Below the pieces are notes generated by a model. It searched no databases, was not told where the DNA came from, and saw only the letters and a program-made list of their open reading frames with translations. A program made the translations under genes and the position numbers. Of a stretch of 64,000 nucleotides of DNA, positions 8,118 to 17,172 are shown in pieces. Each line of letters opens with the position of its first letter. The first letter of the stretch is position 1. Source of the DNA: JAITMY01 sp031553765 (GTDB lineage: Bacteria; Bacteroidota; Bacteroidia; Bacteroidales; UBA932); assembly GCA_031553765.1 (NCBI GenBank), contig JAVBKY010000004.1, positions 124,001-188,000 of the forward strand. The letters run 5' to 3'.

Positions 8118-8145
8118 AATAGAGAGGCATTTTCACCTCTCTATT
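8118..8145 (-). terminator. Rho-independent terminator of the integrase unit
   Basis: Perfect 10-base stem (AATAGAGAGG / CCTCTCTATT) with an 8-base loop, followed on the minus strand by a T run. It overlaps the stop codon of the 345-residue gene, so it separates that transcript from the excisionase-like gene. Confidence 0.75.
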
Positions 8146-9170
8146 TCCTTTTTTAGTTTTTCAAAATACTCCTTGCTTGGCGGATCCTTTTTGTGGCTAG
8201 GGTTTAGATTTCTTATCGAGGCGTGACCTATCGGCACCCCATTATCTGTAAAACAGGCAAGTGTTTTCATCCATTTACGTGCTTCACCTGGGAAAAATGT
8301 ATCTACAAACATTTTTAAGTCCTGCAAATCTTTTAGCCACCGTAGCGGCTCAAAATCGGACGTCTCAACTCCACCAAAGGCAAAAGCAAAATGATTGTAA
8401 TCGGTATCTTGTGGGATAAAACTCCTGCTTACAAGCTCATTATACAGGTTCCGTTTTACAGAATCTGTCAAGGGGCGCGTAAAGTACAATTTCTTTTTAT
8501 TATTGGGTATTGCGGTTTGCAATGATAGCGACTCTCCGTCTTTAGTTATTGATATATGTTCGTTAAGCAGATAATCTTCAAATTTCCTTAAGGCAACATA
8601 TTCTACAATTAACGATAAGTATGGTAACTTCTCCTCGTTCTGCTTGTAACCACCTGATGAAAACAATGGGGCATCACATCTTATATATTGTTTAGCAATT
8701 AAAGGGCTTTCCTCTATAAAACCACTCTCCCAAAGGAAGTTAGGGATATGTATATAATGAACAAATGATTTCAATATGTGCTCCTTGTCATTTAGTCGCA
8801 TATTTTCCAAATCTTTAGACACTTCCACTTGCCTCTCTTCTATTGCCTCTTTTCTTTGTTTCTCATTTAAAGATGCTATTCTCTCTATAAATGCATGAAA
8901 GTACCGACCATATTCTTCATCAATCCAATAATCAACATGCTTTTGTATGCGTTCTACATTATTTTTCACCCTATTCTCAAAATGGTTGTGCTCCTGCTCT
9001 TCTTCAATATTGGCATTTTTAACCGTCGCCCCAAAGAGAGCATCCAACTCCTTAAATCTTTCTTCTGTTGGCATTTTTACTTGCGGCATATAAATCTCCT
9101 GTTTGGCTCCAAACCTTTCACGGTACCAATCTTTGATACATTCAATTCGATATTGGATAATATGGTACAT
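8133..9170 (-). CDS. Island protein of unknown function (345 aa)
   Basis: I do not recognise a family. The protein is soluble, highly charged, with a long helical N-terminal half (about residues 60-125 rich in Glu/Lys/Arg) and a mixed C-terminal part ending in a CFTDNGVPIGHASIRNLNPSH stretch. There is no signal peptide, membrane segment or known catalytic motif. It starts 15 bases after the integrase stop on the same strand and ends in a terminator, so it is co-transcribed with the integrase. That position suggests a role in control of integration or excision, but this is inference from context only. Confidence 0.7.
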   Translation of the reverse strand: MYHIIQYRIECIKDWYRERFGAKQEIYMPQVKMPTEERFKELDALFGATVKNANIEEEQEHNHFENRVKNNVERIQKHVDYWIDEEYGRYFHAFIERIASLNEKQRKEAIEERQVEVSKDLENMRLNDKEHILKSFVHYIHIPNFLWESGFIEESPLIAKQYIRCDAPLFSSGGYKQNEEKLPYLSLIVEYVALRKFEDYLLNEHISITKDGESLSLQTAIPNNKKKLYFTRPLTDSVKRNLYNELVSRSFIPQDTDYNHFAFAFGGVETSDFEPLRWLKDLQDLKMFVDTFFPGEARKWMKTLACFTDNGVPIGHASIRNLNPSHKKDPPSKEYFEKLKKEIER

Positions 9171-9185
9171 GTTTTTTTACAAATT

Positions 9186-10373
9186 TTAGTTGATACTGAA
9201 TTCCGGCAAGGAATTTATTGCGGCTTCCTTTAGGCTATCCACCGCCCGTGTGTATTTTTCGGTATGTTTTAGACCGCTATGCCCCAAAAGACTTGCAACG
9301 GTTTTAATGTTTGCGCCATTATTAAGAATATTCACAGCAAAAGAGTGTCGAGCACAATGCCAAGTAATATGCTTATCTATGCCTGCCCTCGCCGTCCACC
9401 GCCTCAATGCTTTTAGGCACATGGTGTGGCTGGGAAGATTAAATATCTTCTCTTCTTTGCTCTCGCTTGTTAATGGCTTCCCTATCAAAGATAGCAAGTT
9501 GTCATTTAATGGTATCACAACACCACTACTTGCGCTACTCCCTTTTGTTTTGGCTTGCTCAAACTTCAGCAAGCGATTTGAGTAGTCAACATTGCTATAT
9601 CTTAACTCCACTACATCACAGAAACGAATGCCGGCATACAAGCACAAAATAAAAGCACGGCGCACATCTTGGTTTTGTCCTTGGTAAGTAGTGTTTATGA
9701 GTTGCTGCATTTCTTCAACACTCAACACATCTTTTCTCAATGCTTGCTCATCGGCTTTACACTGCACACCCTTACACGGATTTTTCGCTATTACATCGTG
9801 GTCAACAGCATAGGCCACCACCTTTTTAAATCGCTGAAATATTCCTTTCGCTCCTTCGCCTGTGCTTTTACTTTGCAGGTATTCCACAAAGGATAACATC
9901 ATATCTTTATTCAATTGCTCCGGTTTTACGGACGTTCTGAATATGGGATATTCTAACTCTAGGAAATCTTTAAAACGGTTAAGGGCTAGCACCAACATCC
10001 TTACATCTTTCTTAGTATAGTTATCAATATAGGCCTGAAAATATTCCAAGAAATTTACATTTTTAGCCTTTGAAAGCCTATATCCAAGTTTACCACTTAT
10101 CAGTTCCTGCTCTCGCTCGTTTCTTATTCTCTTGGCTAAATCCAGCGTTTCCTTATTGTGTTGACGCTCCTCTTGCGTACGGGGTGCAGCCCAAATATAC
10201 AGGTTAAGAAACTCTTTTTTTCGGTCAACCTTAACCACAGCCTTGTTTGCGCCCTCTTTATACTCCTTGCTGTAGCCTAAATAATACTCCAAGTAAAGAG
10301 ATATTTGCCCATCTGAAAGTTCTTTTTCTTTCAATTTTGGGTTGTCCGTTACCTTGCTATCGTTTTTCGCCAT
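9186..10373 (-). CDS. Tyrosine recombinase (integrase) of the island
   Basis: A site-specific recombinase of 395 residues from the ATG at 10373, which has a good AAGGAG ribosome site. A longer upstream frame adds 47 residues without family character and is rejected. The N-terminal half has an arm-binding and SAM-like core-binding region (about 100-200). The catalytic set is complete: Arg in YAGIRFCDVVEL (about 250), Lys in QAKTKG (about 275), HxxR in WHCARHSF (about 339-342), His in LLGHSG (about 365) and Tyr in EKYTRA (about 374). It resembles integrases of Bacteroides mobilizable and conjugative transposons. It lies at one end of the island. Confidence 0.93.
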   Translation of the reverse strand: MAKNDSKVTDNPKLKEKELSDGQISLYLEYYLGYSKEYKEGANKAVVKVDRKKEFLNLYIWAAPRTQEERQHNKETLDLAKRIRNEREQELISGKLGYRLSKAKNVNFLEYFQAYIDNYTKKDVRMLVLALNRFKDFLELEYPIFRTSVKPEQLNKDMMLSFVEYLQSKSTGEGAKGIFQRFKKVVAYAVDHDVIAKNPCKGVQCKADEQALRKDVLSVEEMQQLINTTYQGQNQDVRRAFILCLYAGIRFCDVVELRYSNVDYSNRLLKFEQAKTKGSSASSGVVIPLNDNLLSLIGKPLTSESKEEKIFNLPSHTMCLKALRRWTARAGIDKHITWHCARHSFAVNILNNGANIKTVASLLGHSGLKHTEKYTRAVDSLKEAAINSLPEFSIN

Positions 10374-10688
10374 ACTTACAACTCCTTGTTTATCTTTTAT
10401 TTTCTCTTGCTTGCAAAGATAATAAAACCCTAAATGCTGGGGCGCAAATAGGGTGCAAATTTTAGCAAAACAAGGGTAAAAATAGGAAAATAAAATAGAA
10501 GTCAAAAACGTCAAATATTTGATTTACATCATACTTAACTTCTTTTGATTTCCTTTATTTTCACGGTTACGTATCGGCTCCGGGTACAAGAAAAGCCACT
10601 TAATCAACTGATTAAGTGGCTTTTAGTTTTTATCAAGGTGTACTAAAAGTGTACTTTCTTAGATGCCACCATGTTATGGGACAAACGC
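10374..10688. other. Island right-end region with presumed attachment site
   Basis: No gene in these 315 bases. The integrase promoter and ribosome site are at the left. Around 10565-10590 GC-rich sequence, cggctccgggtacaag, leads straight into a strong terminator, as the 3' end of a stable RNA gene would, but no tRNA can be folded upstream of it. Two GTGTACT repeats flank 10638-10655. The island-chromosome junction should fall here. Confidence 0.4.
10591..10624. terminator. Bidirectional rho-independent terminator
   Basis: Perfect inverted repeat with 15-16-base arms (left arm AAAAGCCACTTAATC, right arm GATTAAGTGGCTTTT) and a tiny loop, A-rich before and T-rich after. It may belong to the host gene used as integration target, or terminate transcription between the island and the following operon. 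Confidence 0.7.
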
Positions 10689-12407
10689 TTATTTCACACT
10701 AAACCTCTCCTCCCTATAAACAACCTCTCCATCGTCTGTAATCCCCTCTATAACAATAGAGTATTTTCCCGGAATAGAAGGCGTTTGGATTAGTATTTCC
10801 CTCTTTTCCTCAGGCATCAAATTAATTTCAGGATCCCAATATAGTAAACTTCGCATGTCCGGTCTGGTATCTCTATCCTGTTTATTGTTTATTGTCAATT
10901 TGCAGGGATACTGCACCCCTTGATAGTCCATAATACTTGCACTTTTATCAAATGTAAGGCCGGGATAGTCTCCTTTGTATGTATAAAATTTTGCCAACCC
11001 ATCAAAGCTGGCCTCCCCTATGTAGAAGCTATTTCTGTATATAGAAATTGTATTTATTTTTAGCGGATCGTACTGAAGAATTCGACTATGGTCAAAAACC
11101 GGAATGCCATCGAGTAAGATTAACGAATTTCCACTTTGGTATGTTGTGGGGCCTTCTCCCTGTTCCACATGAACTTGTACTACCATCTTTTTATCTACCT
11201 TGCGGAATCGCATGCCGGGTATAAGTTCCACTATTACATCCTGCATGCCGGGGAAACGCGTATAATCATCCAATGTATATGTTGTCGGAGTTGAATATAG
11301 CAACGGATCTTTTTGAATGCTTATCTTCTCATACAAAGTATCTACTCCAAACCTCTTCCCTATTTGCATTTCAATACTTCGCTCTGTTAGTACCGGCTCA
11401 TCCTCCTTGCTCAAATACAGCTCCGGAATATTACTAATGCTTGGCTTTACAAAAGGGTCGATAAGCTCAAACGATATGTCGGAATCTACATTTTCCTGAC
11501 GAGGGTATTGCAAGACTACTTCCCGATTTCCATAGATGGATCCCGTATAAAATGTAAGCTCGCCCGACGTGGTATCTATGGCGGAGGCATAAATATCTGT
11601 CCCCCGCCCCACAGCCGAAAGAAAAACTACTTTTTCATTTATTTTTTTTAAATCTACGTTATTAATTTTTCCGTGAATAATTTCCCCCTCGTACTCAGGC
11701 ACATAGTTGGTAGAAAATTTCACATTTTTTTTAGGCGTTTTATTAGCTGCTAAAAAATAGCCTAACATCGCAGACTGGTTGGCGAGTTTCGTATTTACCT
11801 TGAAAACAGACACGCTTATTGTAGCCCACTCTTTCCCCTCGTTACTAATTGTTACAGGCAAACTGTCGTTTATTGAAACAGGTTTTTTATGGTCGAATTG
11901 GACTGCAATAAAGGCTGTGCTACTATTCTGAGAAATTACCTTTTTATCCCGCGTAGATATACTATCGCTGTTGCCGGGTTCTACCACAACGTTTCCGGGA
12001 ATCCTTTCGGAGGTAAGCGTGTTATATATCGGAATAATTTTATCAAAGTACTTCAGCGTGTCTTCGTTTAGCATCTGCTTAGTATATGCTATGAGTCGGT
12101 AATTTCCTGTTGGGAGAGTTGGCGGGAGATCCAGCTTGCCGCTGCCACGACCGTTGCTAATAGCGATTTTAGCCGTTAGGGCAGTGGAAACCGAGCTGTG
12201 CAACTCAAGGTAGGCCACGTTGCTTAATCCCGACAAGTTAGATTGCCCATCGGTCATATCAAAACAGTATAATGAGAGCCATACGGATTCCCCCGAAACG
12301 TAAAAGTCTCTATCGGTAGTAACATATATCCTTTCAACAGTCCGCTGTTGAGCAAAACCGGACAAAGCCCAGCAGAAAACACAAAGGTTAATAATAATTT
12401 GTTTCAT
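10689..12407 (-). CDS. Secreted macroglobulin-like / plug-domain protein
   Basis: A 572-residue exported protein from the ATG at 12407, chosen because it begins a clear signal peptide (MKQIIINLCVFCWALSGFA, then QQ). The longer frame starts inside the upstream gene. Residues about 22-130 look like an MG2-type macroglobulin domain (VYVTTDRDFYVSGESVWLSL-like opening and PTGNYRLIAYTKQM). Around 390-480 is a TonB-plug-like segment (SLILLDGIPVFDHSRI, then DPLKINTISIYR), but no beta barrel follows. Such proteins often accompany TonB receptors and DUF4249 lipoproteins in Bacteroidetes. It is the last gene of that operon here. Function is unknown; a periplasmic or surface accessory role is inferred. 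Confidence 0.75.
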   Translation of the reverse strand: MKQIIINLCVFCWALSGFAQQRTVERIYVTTDRDFYVSGESVWLSLYCFDMTDGQSNLSGLSNVAYLELHSSVSTALTAKIAISNGRGSGKLDLPPTLPTGNYRLIAYTKQMLNEDTLKYFDKIIPIYNTLTSERIPGNVVVEPGNSDSISTRDKKVISQNSSTAFIAVQFDHKKPVSINDSLPVTISNEGKEWATISVSVFKVNTKLANQSAMLGYFLAANKTPKKNVKFSTNYVPEYEGEIIHGKINNVDLKKINEKVVFLSAVGRGTDIYASAIDTTSGELTFYTGSIYGNREVVLQYPRQENVDSDISFELIDPFVKPSISNIPELYLSKEDEPVLTERSIEMQIGKRFGVDTLYEKISIQKDPLLYSTPTTYTLDDYTRFPGMQDVIVELIPGMRFRKVDKKMVVQVHVEQGEGPTTYQSGNSLILLDGIPVFDHSRILQYDPLKINTISIYRNSFYIGEASFDGLAKFYTYKGDYPGLTFDKSASIMDYQGVQYPCKLTINNKQDRDTRPDMRSLLYWDPEINLMPEEKREILIQTPSIPGKYSIVIEGITDDGEVVYREERFSVK

Positions 12408-12411
12408 GTAG

Positions 12412-13578
12412 CTAAATATCATCATTGGGCCAAAACGAGGGTTTATCTTTAGTTCCATATAGGCGACAATCTACGCACTCCTTTGTTGACCAAGTATCGG
12501 GGCTATCTTCAGATTGTGCAGCGGATACCATCTCATAACCATTATCATATAACTCCTCTCTGGATGCTTGACTCTTTTTAGGGTCATCAACGAGTTCACA
12601 TTCCTCGTAGTATCTATAAATTCCGACATTAGTATTACTGACAAAGGCGCGCTTGGAGCTGCTAATACCGGCACTAATATACCCCAATACTTTTTCATCG
12701 GGATTTGACAAGCAATGAATATTTCCGGCAAGTTCGCTAGGTTGTGGAGGAAATAATCCCCCTATGTTGTCGGAATTTTTTTCGACCGTAGACCAGTATT
12801 TATATGACTCTTCCGAAATAGAGAGTTGGGATACCCCTATTGAGTATAGATAGCTGATTTTTTTACTGGTGTTTTCAATCGTGTTCAGCGATTTTTGATA
12901 TACAACATTATTTGCCAGCTGATCCGTTTTCGCAATCAATATAGAACTACTAGACAAATCTTTACACCAGCAGAAGTAGACATTCTGTTGACCTTGGAAT
13001 GGAAGTACTTCTCCTGATGACAGATCGTAGTAGCAAGACGCTCGAAAGTAGGAATGGATTTCCCAATCTTCTCTGTATCTCCACTTGTAATATCTTGATG
13101 CGTTATTATCGCCATAGGTGTTGACGTAAAAGCTGACCGCCGTTCTATCACTATTTACAATAAACCCGATAGAATCAATGGGAGGAGATGCGAGGACATC
13201 AAGTAGGTCAGATTCATAATTTCTCCCATCGGATAGTGTAACGCATAGCTTATACGTATCATTAGGGTTTAATCCGTTCGTATTAATAGCGTAGTGTGGC
13301 GACAAATCTGTATTCTGTTTTAGTGCCCCAACATATTTACTTCCACCTTCACTCTCCACCCATACTGTCGCATTGGTGATGTAGGCAATTGTATTATTCT
13401 GGTCTAAAGGAATGGAGGAGCTGAGAAAAACACGCGTTGTATCATTTAAAATAATATCACCTTCAACCACCAGCGTACCGCCCGTGGTATTAATTCCTTC
13501 CGGTGTAAACGGACTGATGCAGCCATTTAAGAAAATGAGCGTGGATATGATTAAATAATATAAAAACGGCCTACGCAT
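12412..13578 (-). CDS. DUF4249 outer-membrane lipoprotein
   Basis: A 388-residue lipoprotein: MRRPFLYYLIISTLIFLNGC gives a lipobox with Cys at about 20. The sequence right after it (GTLVVEGDIILNDTTRVFLSSS, then NATVWVESEGG) and the later DSIGF and YYKWRYREDWEI segments match the DUF4249 pattern, a beta-rich family found only in Bacteroidetes beside TonB-dependent receptors. No biochemical function is established. It starts 4 bases after the receptor stop, and the next gene starts 4 bases after this one ends, so a single transcript is likely. Confidence 0.85.
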   Translation of the reverse strand: MRRPFLYYLIISTLIFLNGCISPFTPEGINTTGGTLVVEGDIILNDTTRVFLSSSIPLDQNNTIAYITNATVWVESEGGSKYVGALKQNTDLSPHYAINTNGLNPNDTYKLCVTLSDGRNYESDLLDVLASPPIDSIGFIVNSDRTAVSFYVNTYGDNNASRYYKWRYREDWEIHSYFRASCYYDLSSGEVLPFQGQQNVYFCWCKDLSSSSILIAKTDQLANNVVYQKSLNTIENTSKKISYLYSIGVSQLSISEESYKYWSTVEKNSDNIGGLFPPQPSELAGNIHCLSNPDEKVLGYISAGISSSKRAFVSNTNVGIYRYYEECELVDDPKKSQASREELYDNGYEMVSAAQSEDSPDTWSTKECVDCRLYGTKDKPSFWPNDDI

Positions 13579-13582
13579 GAAG

Positions 13583-16336
13583 CTAAAATTTTATTGTATA
13601 ATTAATATAAGGGATTGGCGCGCCAAAAATAGAGAGCTGATAACCCTGTATTTTTGTACCGCCGGATGTTGTATAGTATACCGAGTAGGCATTCTTACGA
13701 CCGGTTATATTGTACACGCCAAATGTAAGCATGCTGTGCGTCCACAGCTTTAAGTTATGGCTGGGCTCTATATTAAACGCCAAATCCAGCCTAAAATAAT
13801 CGGGAATACGGTATGAGTTGCGGTCGGAATACTCCAAGCGATACCCCCCGGCATAGTAGTACTTGCTAACAGGAAGCGTTACGGGGCGCCCTGTGGAATA
13901 ATCTACGTTGGTGGATATGCTGTAACGTTGCGTGAATTTATAGTTTAACACCACCTTTACATCGTGAGGTTTATCGTATGAAGCCGGATACCATTGCCCA
14001 TTATTAATTTCGTACACCTCTTTGTTGCCACTTTCCCTTAGCAACGTTCTTGAGTAGGAGTAGGCTACCCATCCATTCAACTTTCCCATCGGTTTCTTGA
14101 GCATAAATTCAACTCCGTATGCCTTGCCTTCGGTTTCCAACACATCCCACTCTATGTGTGGATTCATGCTTAGTACTGCACCGCTTTTGTAATCCAAATA
14201 GTGCTGCATCTTTTTATAGTAGGCCTCCAACGACAATTCCAGCTTATTGGAGAAAAGATTGTAGTAGACACCACCAGCCGCCTGCCATCCGGTTTGAGGA
14301 ACAATGTTGGCGTCGCTAATCCTCCACGTGTCTACAGGAGAAGCCGATGCTGTATTGGACAGCATGTGGATATTCTGCCGCATGGTATTAAATCCCGCCT
14401 TAACCATTAGGTCGTCGGTAATAAGATACTGTGCCGACAGCCGAAATTCCGGTCCAAAATAGGGCTTCACAAACTTGCCGCTACCCACCGTTACGGAGTC
14501 TGTAATAGATGACTGACTCATATCACCACCCTGATAGGTATAGTAGGTAGCCGGTCCCAAAGCCGAATAGAATGTAAAGCGAATTCCGGCATCAATAGAT
14601 AGTTTGTCGGATACAACCCACTTATCGCTCACGAATAGTGCAGCCTCTATGCCATTTTCTTTATCCAGCGTTTCCGGGCTAACCTCCGAGTTGCTGCCCG
14701 CCGGTTCAAGAATTCCCGGCGACAGGCGAAGGTAGGTAGCATTCAATCCGTAATTCAGCGTATGTTTCTCATTGAGCATCCAATCAAAGTTTGCCTTAAG
14801 GTAGAATTGCTCAATATTGAAGCTCATGTCAAAAGCGTTTACCGCGTTTCCCTTATCCTCTATCTTATTTGTATAACCATCGTACCCGGTGCTAAGCGTT
14901 AGGCTATGTTGGTCACTAAAAATGCTGCGCCATTTCAAGGAGGCACTTAGATTTTTGTAGCTATAGGTGGTATCCTTGCTGAAGCCGAATCCATCGGCAG
15001 AATAGTAGCCATAAGCATAGATAGTGTTTGACTTATTGATTTTATGGCTCACCCCCGCTGTAATATCGTAAAAGTAGGCCGACCCGCCTTTGTAGCCGCT
15101 ATCATCGGGGAGCAGGTTAAGAATCCAATCGGAGTAAGTTGTTCGAGCTCCTAATATAAAGTTGGTGCGGTCTTTTATAAGAGGTCCTTCTATATGAAAT
15201 TTGCTGGTAAGTAAACCTATTCCGGCCGAACCTGTTATTTTTTTACTATTACCGTTACGGCTGTTGATTTCCAATACCGATGCAATCCGTCCGCCATACT
15301 TCGCGGGGATCGAACTTTTGTAGAGTTCTACATCATTTACAACGTCAGGGTTAAAAGCCGAAAATAAACCAAAAAGATGCGTGGGGTTATAAATGGTTCC
15401 ATCATTAAGTAAAATCAGGTTTTGGTCGGTAGCGCCTCCTCTTACGTTGAATCCGCTGGATGACTCCCCTACCGACTTTACTCCGGGCAGCGTAAGTATC
15501 ACCTTCATAACATCGGCCTCGCCAAATGCGGTGGGAATATGTTTTATTTTGTTTATTTGTAATTTTTCGACACCCATTAAAGGCGTTCTTCGCTGCTGAT
15601 TACTTTCGGCAAATATCGTTATATCCTGTAGAGAGTGAACTTTTTCCTTCATGAGCACCTCCAGCTCTCCATTACTATATACATCCAGCATGATACGCGC
15701 GTCTTCCGCATTCACTGCTTTTAGGATTAGGTTTACCTTGCCTACGGGGGCTAATATCCTATAAAATCCATATAAGTTTGTTATGGCTGTTGTTTTCGTT
15801 GACTCTACCATAATAGAGGCATCGGCTATAGGTTCTCCGGTAGATAAGTCTTTCACATAGCCGGTAACAATCGCTTTATTTCCTTTGAATGGAACATTTG
15901 GATCGCCTACTCTATATACTTTATTTTCCGATACTGCCGTACCATTCTTTGTTGGGGAAATAGCCTCTACGTAGGTAGTATCCGACTCTTGTATTGCTTT
16001 ATCCGGAGTAAAAAAGTCACCGGGTAGTTTAGTCATTATACCCACCTTTTTTAGGACATATAATGTGTTTCCAACTTGACTGATAGTATACCCAACAGAT
16101 AGAAGTTCACTATTTAAATCCGCCACTAAAGAAGAGATGGGGCTATCAATAGATATAATCGGCGGTTCATTGGAATCGGTGACGTAGTACAGCTTAAAAT
16201 CGGTACAACTTTCCACTACATTTTTCAACGAATCCAATCCCACATTTTTTAAAATGATATGGCTGTGGGGTTGCTGAGCTAATACCGGACCTGAGAAGGA
16301 AATTAATAGCGCTAAAATTATTAGAATCTTTTTCAT
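13583..16336 (-). CDS. TonB-dependent receptor with STN domain
   Basis: A 917-residue outer-membrane receptor with signal peptide (about 1-20). An STN domain at about 25-95 (LKNVGLDSLKNVVESCTDFK...) is followed by a carboxypeptidase-regulatory-like domain at about 155-235, a plug at about 245-370 (VMKVILTLPGVKSVGESSSGFNVRGG) and a 22-strand barrel ending in a phenylalanine. The STN domain normally signals to a FecR anti-sigma factor, yet no fecR or sigma gene is in this window. The ligand is unknown. It is the second gene of a four-gene operon with the 234-residue secreted protein (3-base gap), DUF4249 and the macroglobulin-like protein. Confidence 0.9.
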   Translation of the reverse strand: MKKILIILALLISFSGPVLAQQPHSHIILKNVGLDSLKNVVESCTDFKLYYVTDSNEPPIISIDSPISSLVADLNSELLSVGYTISQVGNTLYVLKKVGIMTKLPGDFFTPDKAIQESDTTYVEAISPTKNGTAVSENKVYRVGDPNVPFKGNKAIVTGYVKDLSTGEPIADASIMVESTKTTAITNLYGFYRILAPVGKVNLILKAVNAEDARIMLDVYSNGELEVLMKEKVHSLQDITIFAESNQQRRTPLMGVEKLQINKIKHIPTAFGEADVMKVILTLPGVKSVGESSSGFNVRGGATDQNLILLNDGTIYNPTHLFGLFSAFNPDVVNDVELYKSSIPAKYGGRIASVLEINSRNGNSKKITGSAGIGLLTSKFHIEGPLIKDRTNFILGARTTYSDWILNLLPDDSGYKGGSAYFYDITAGVSHKINKSNTIYAYGYYSADGFGFSKDTTYSYKNLSASLKWRSIFSDQHSLTLSTGYDGYTNKIEDKGNAVNAFDMSFNIEQFYLKANFDWMLNEKHTLNYGLNATYLRLSPGILEPAGSNSEVSPETLDKENGIEAALFVSDKWVVSDKLSIDAGIRFTFYSALGPATYYTYQGGDMSQSSITDSVTVGSGKFVKPYFGPEFRLSAQYLITDDLMVKAGFNTMRQNIHMLSNTASASPVDTWRISDANIVPQTGWQAAGGVYYNLFSNKLELSLEAYYKKMQHYLDYKSGAVLSMNPHIEWDVLETEGKAYGVEFMLKKPMGKLNGWVAYSYSRTLLRESGNKEVYEINNGQWYPASYDKPHDVKVVLNYKFTQRYSISTNVDYSTGRPVTLPVSKYYYAGGYRLEYSDRNSYRIPDYFRLDLAFNIEPSHNLKLWTHSMLTFGVYNITGRKNAYSVYYTTSGGTKIQGYQLSIFGAPIPYINYTIKF

Positions 16337-16338
16337 AA

Positions 16339-17043
16339 TTAATTATTATCGCTATTTTCCAGGTGCTGGAGAATTTCCGCTATTGTATATGATGTGTTAG
16401 CTTTAAAGTTCAGCCGTTTCGATTTTATTAAACTTTTTATTTCTTTTTTCCGGTCTTTATATTGCCTAGCTATGCCGGCCACGTTTTTTATTCTATAAGC
16501 TTTACCTTCTTTCAGTAAATAGTAATCCTCGGACAATTCGTAACTTTTTGTTACAGAGGTGCCCGATATATTTTCTTCGTATATTTTTCTAATTTTCTTA
16601 TATGCTTTTGCCCTTCCATCGTACACCACTTCGTAATATCCACTTTGTAAACCTTGATATAATACCGATTGAGTATAGTTGGTGAATTTACGATTTCCAA
16701 CCTCCCAGTAATCTACAAAGTTCTTATTAAGAAGATAACACAGGTCGGAAATACTATCTTTCGCGTACAGTTCATCCAGGTTTGCGTTAAGGTTCAAGAG
16801 TGCGTTGTAGTATAATTTACCACAGTATTTTACTGTACCCGATTCGAACTGTGCAGAGTAAGCAAAATAGGTAGTTCCATTAGTAGGTACCTTTCCTACA
16901 TACCTGACCGGTACCACACCCCTGTATAACATAGAAGCGTTTCCTGCCGATTGTTTAAACAGGGTATAATCGAATGGTTGTTGGGCAGAAATGCCGGATG
17001 GCAATAATAGTAGAATTAAAAATAAACGTCTCCTAATACTCAT
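16339..17043 (-). CDS. Secreted protein of unknown function, first gene of the receptor operon
   Basis: A 234-residue protein with a cleavable signal peptide (MSIRRRLFLILLLLPSGISA, then QQ). The mature part is basic and tyrosine-rich with a repeating strand pattern (YYEVVYDGRAKAYKKIRKIY, YYLLKEGKAYRIKNV) and a helical, lysine-rich C-terminus. I recognise no family. It ends 2 bases before the TonB receptor start, so it leads that operon. Periplasmic or outer-membrane location is inferred from the signal peptide alone. Confidence 0.75.
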   Translation of the reverse strand: MSIRRRLFLILLLLPSGISAQQPFDYTLFKQSAGNASMLYRGVVPVRYVGKVPTNGTTYFAYSAQFESGTVKYCGKLYYNALLNLNANLDELYAKDSISDLCYLLNKNFVDYWEVGNRKFTNYTQSVLYQGLQSGYYEVVYDGRAKAYKKIRKIYEENISGTSVTKSYELSEDYYLLKEGKAYRIKNVAGIARQYKDRKKEIKSLIKSKRLNFKANTSYTIAEILQHLENSDNN

Positions 17044-17172
17044 TTTTCATGCTAAAGCTATTTCTTTCAGTGATTATCCTAAACTTTCCTTGTGAGGTTA
17101 ACACAAGATTAAAAAAAAACCTCAACTATTAAGACTAAAATAGAGTGCAAAAGTTTAATAAGATTCATCTTT

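Noticed and set aside
10374..10514. 47-residue N-terminal extension of the integrase
   Set aside because: It crosses the AAGGAG ribosome site of the ATG at 10373 and has no family character.
10540..10590. Possible tRNA gene end next to the island terminator
   Set aside because: No acceptor, D or anticodon stem can be folded upstream and the T loop does not fit.
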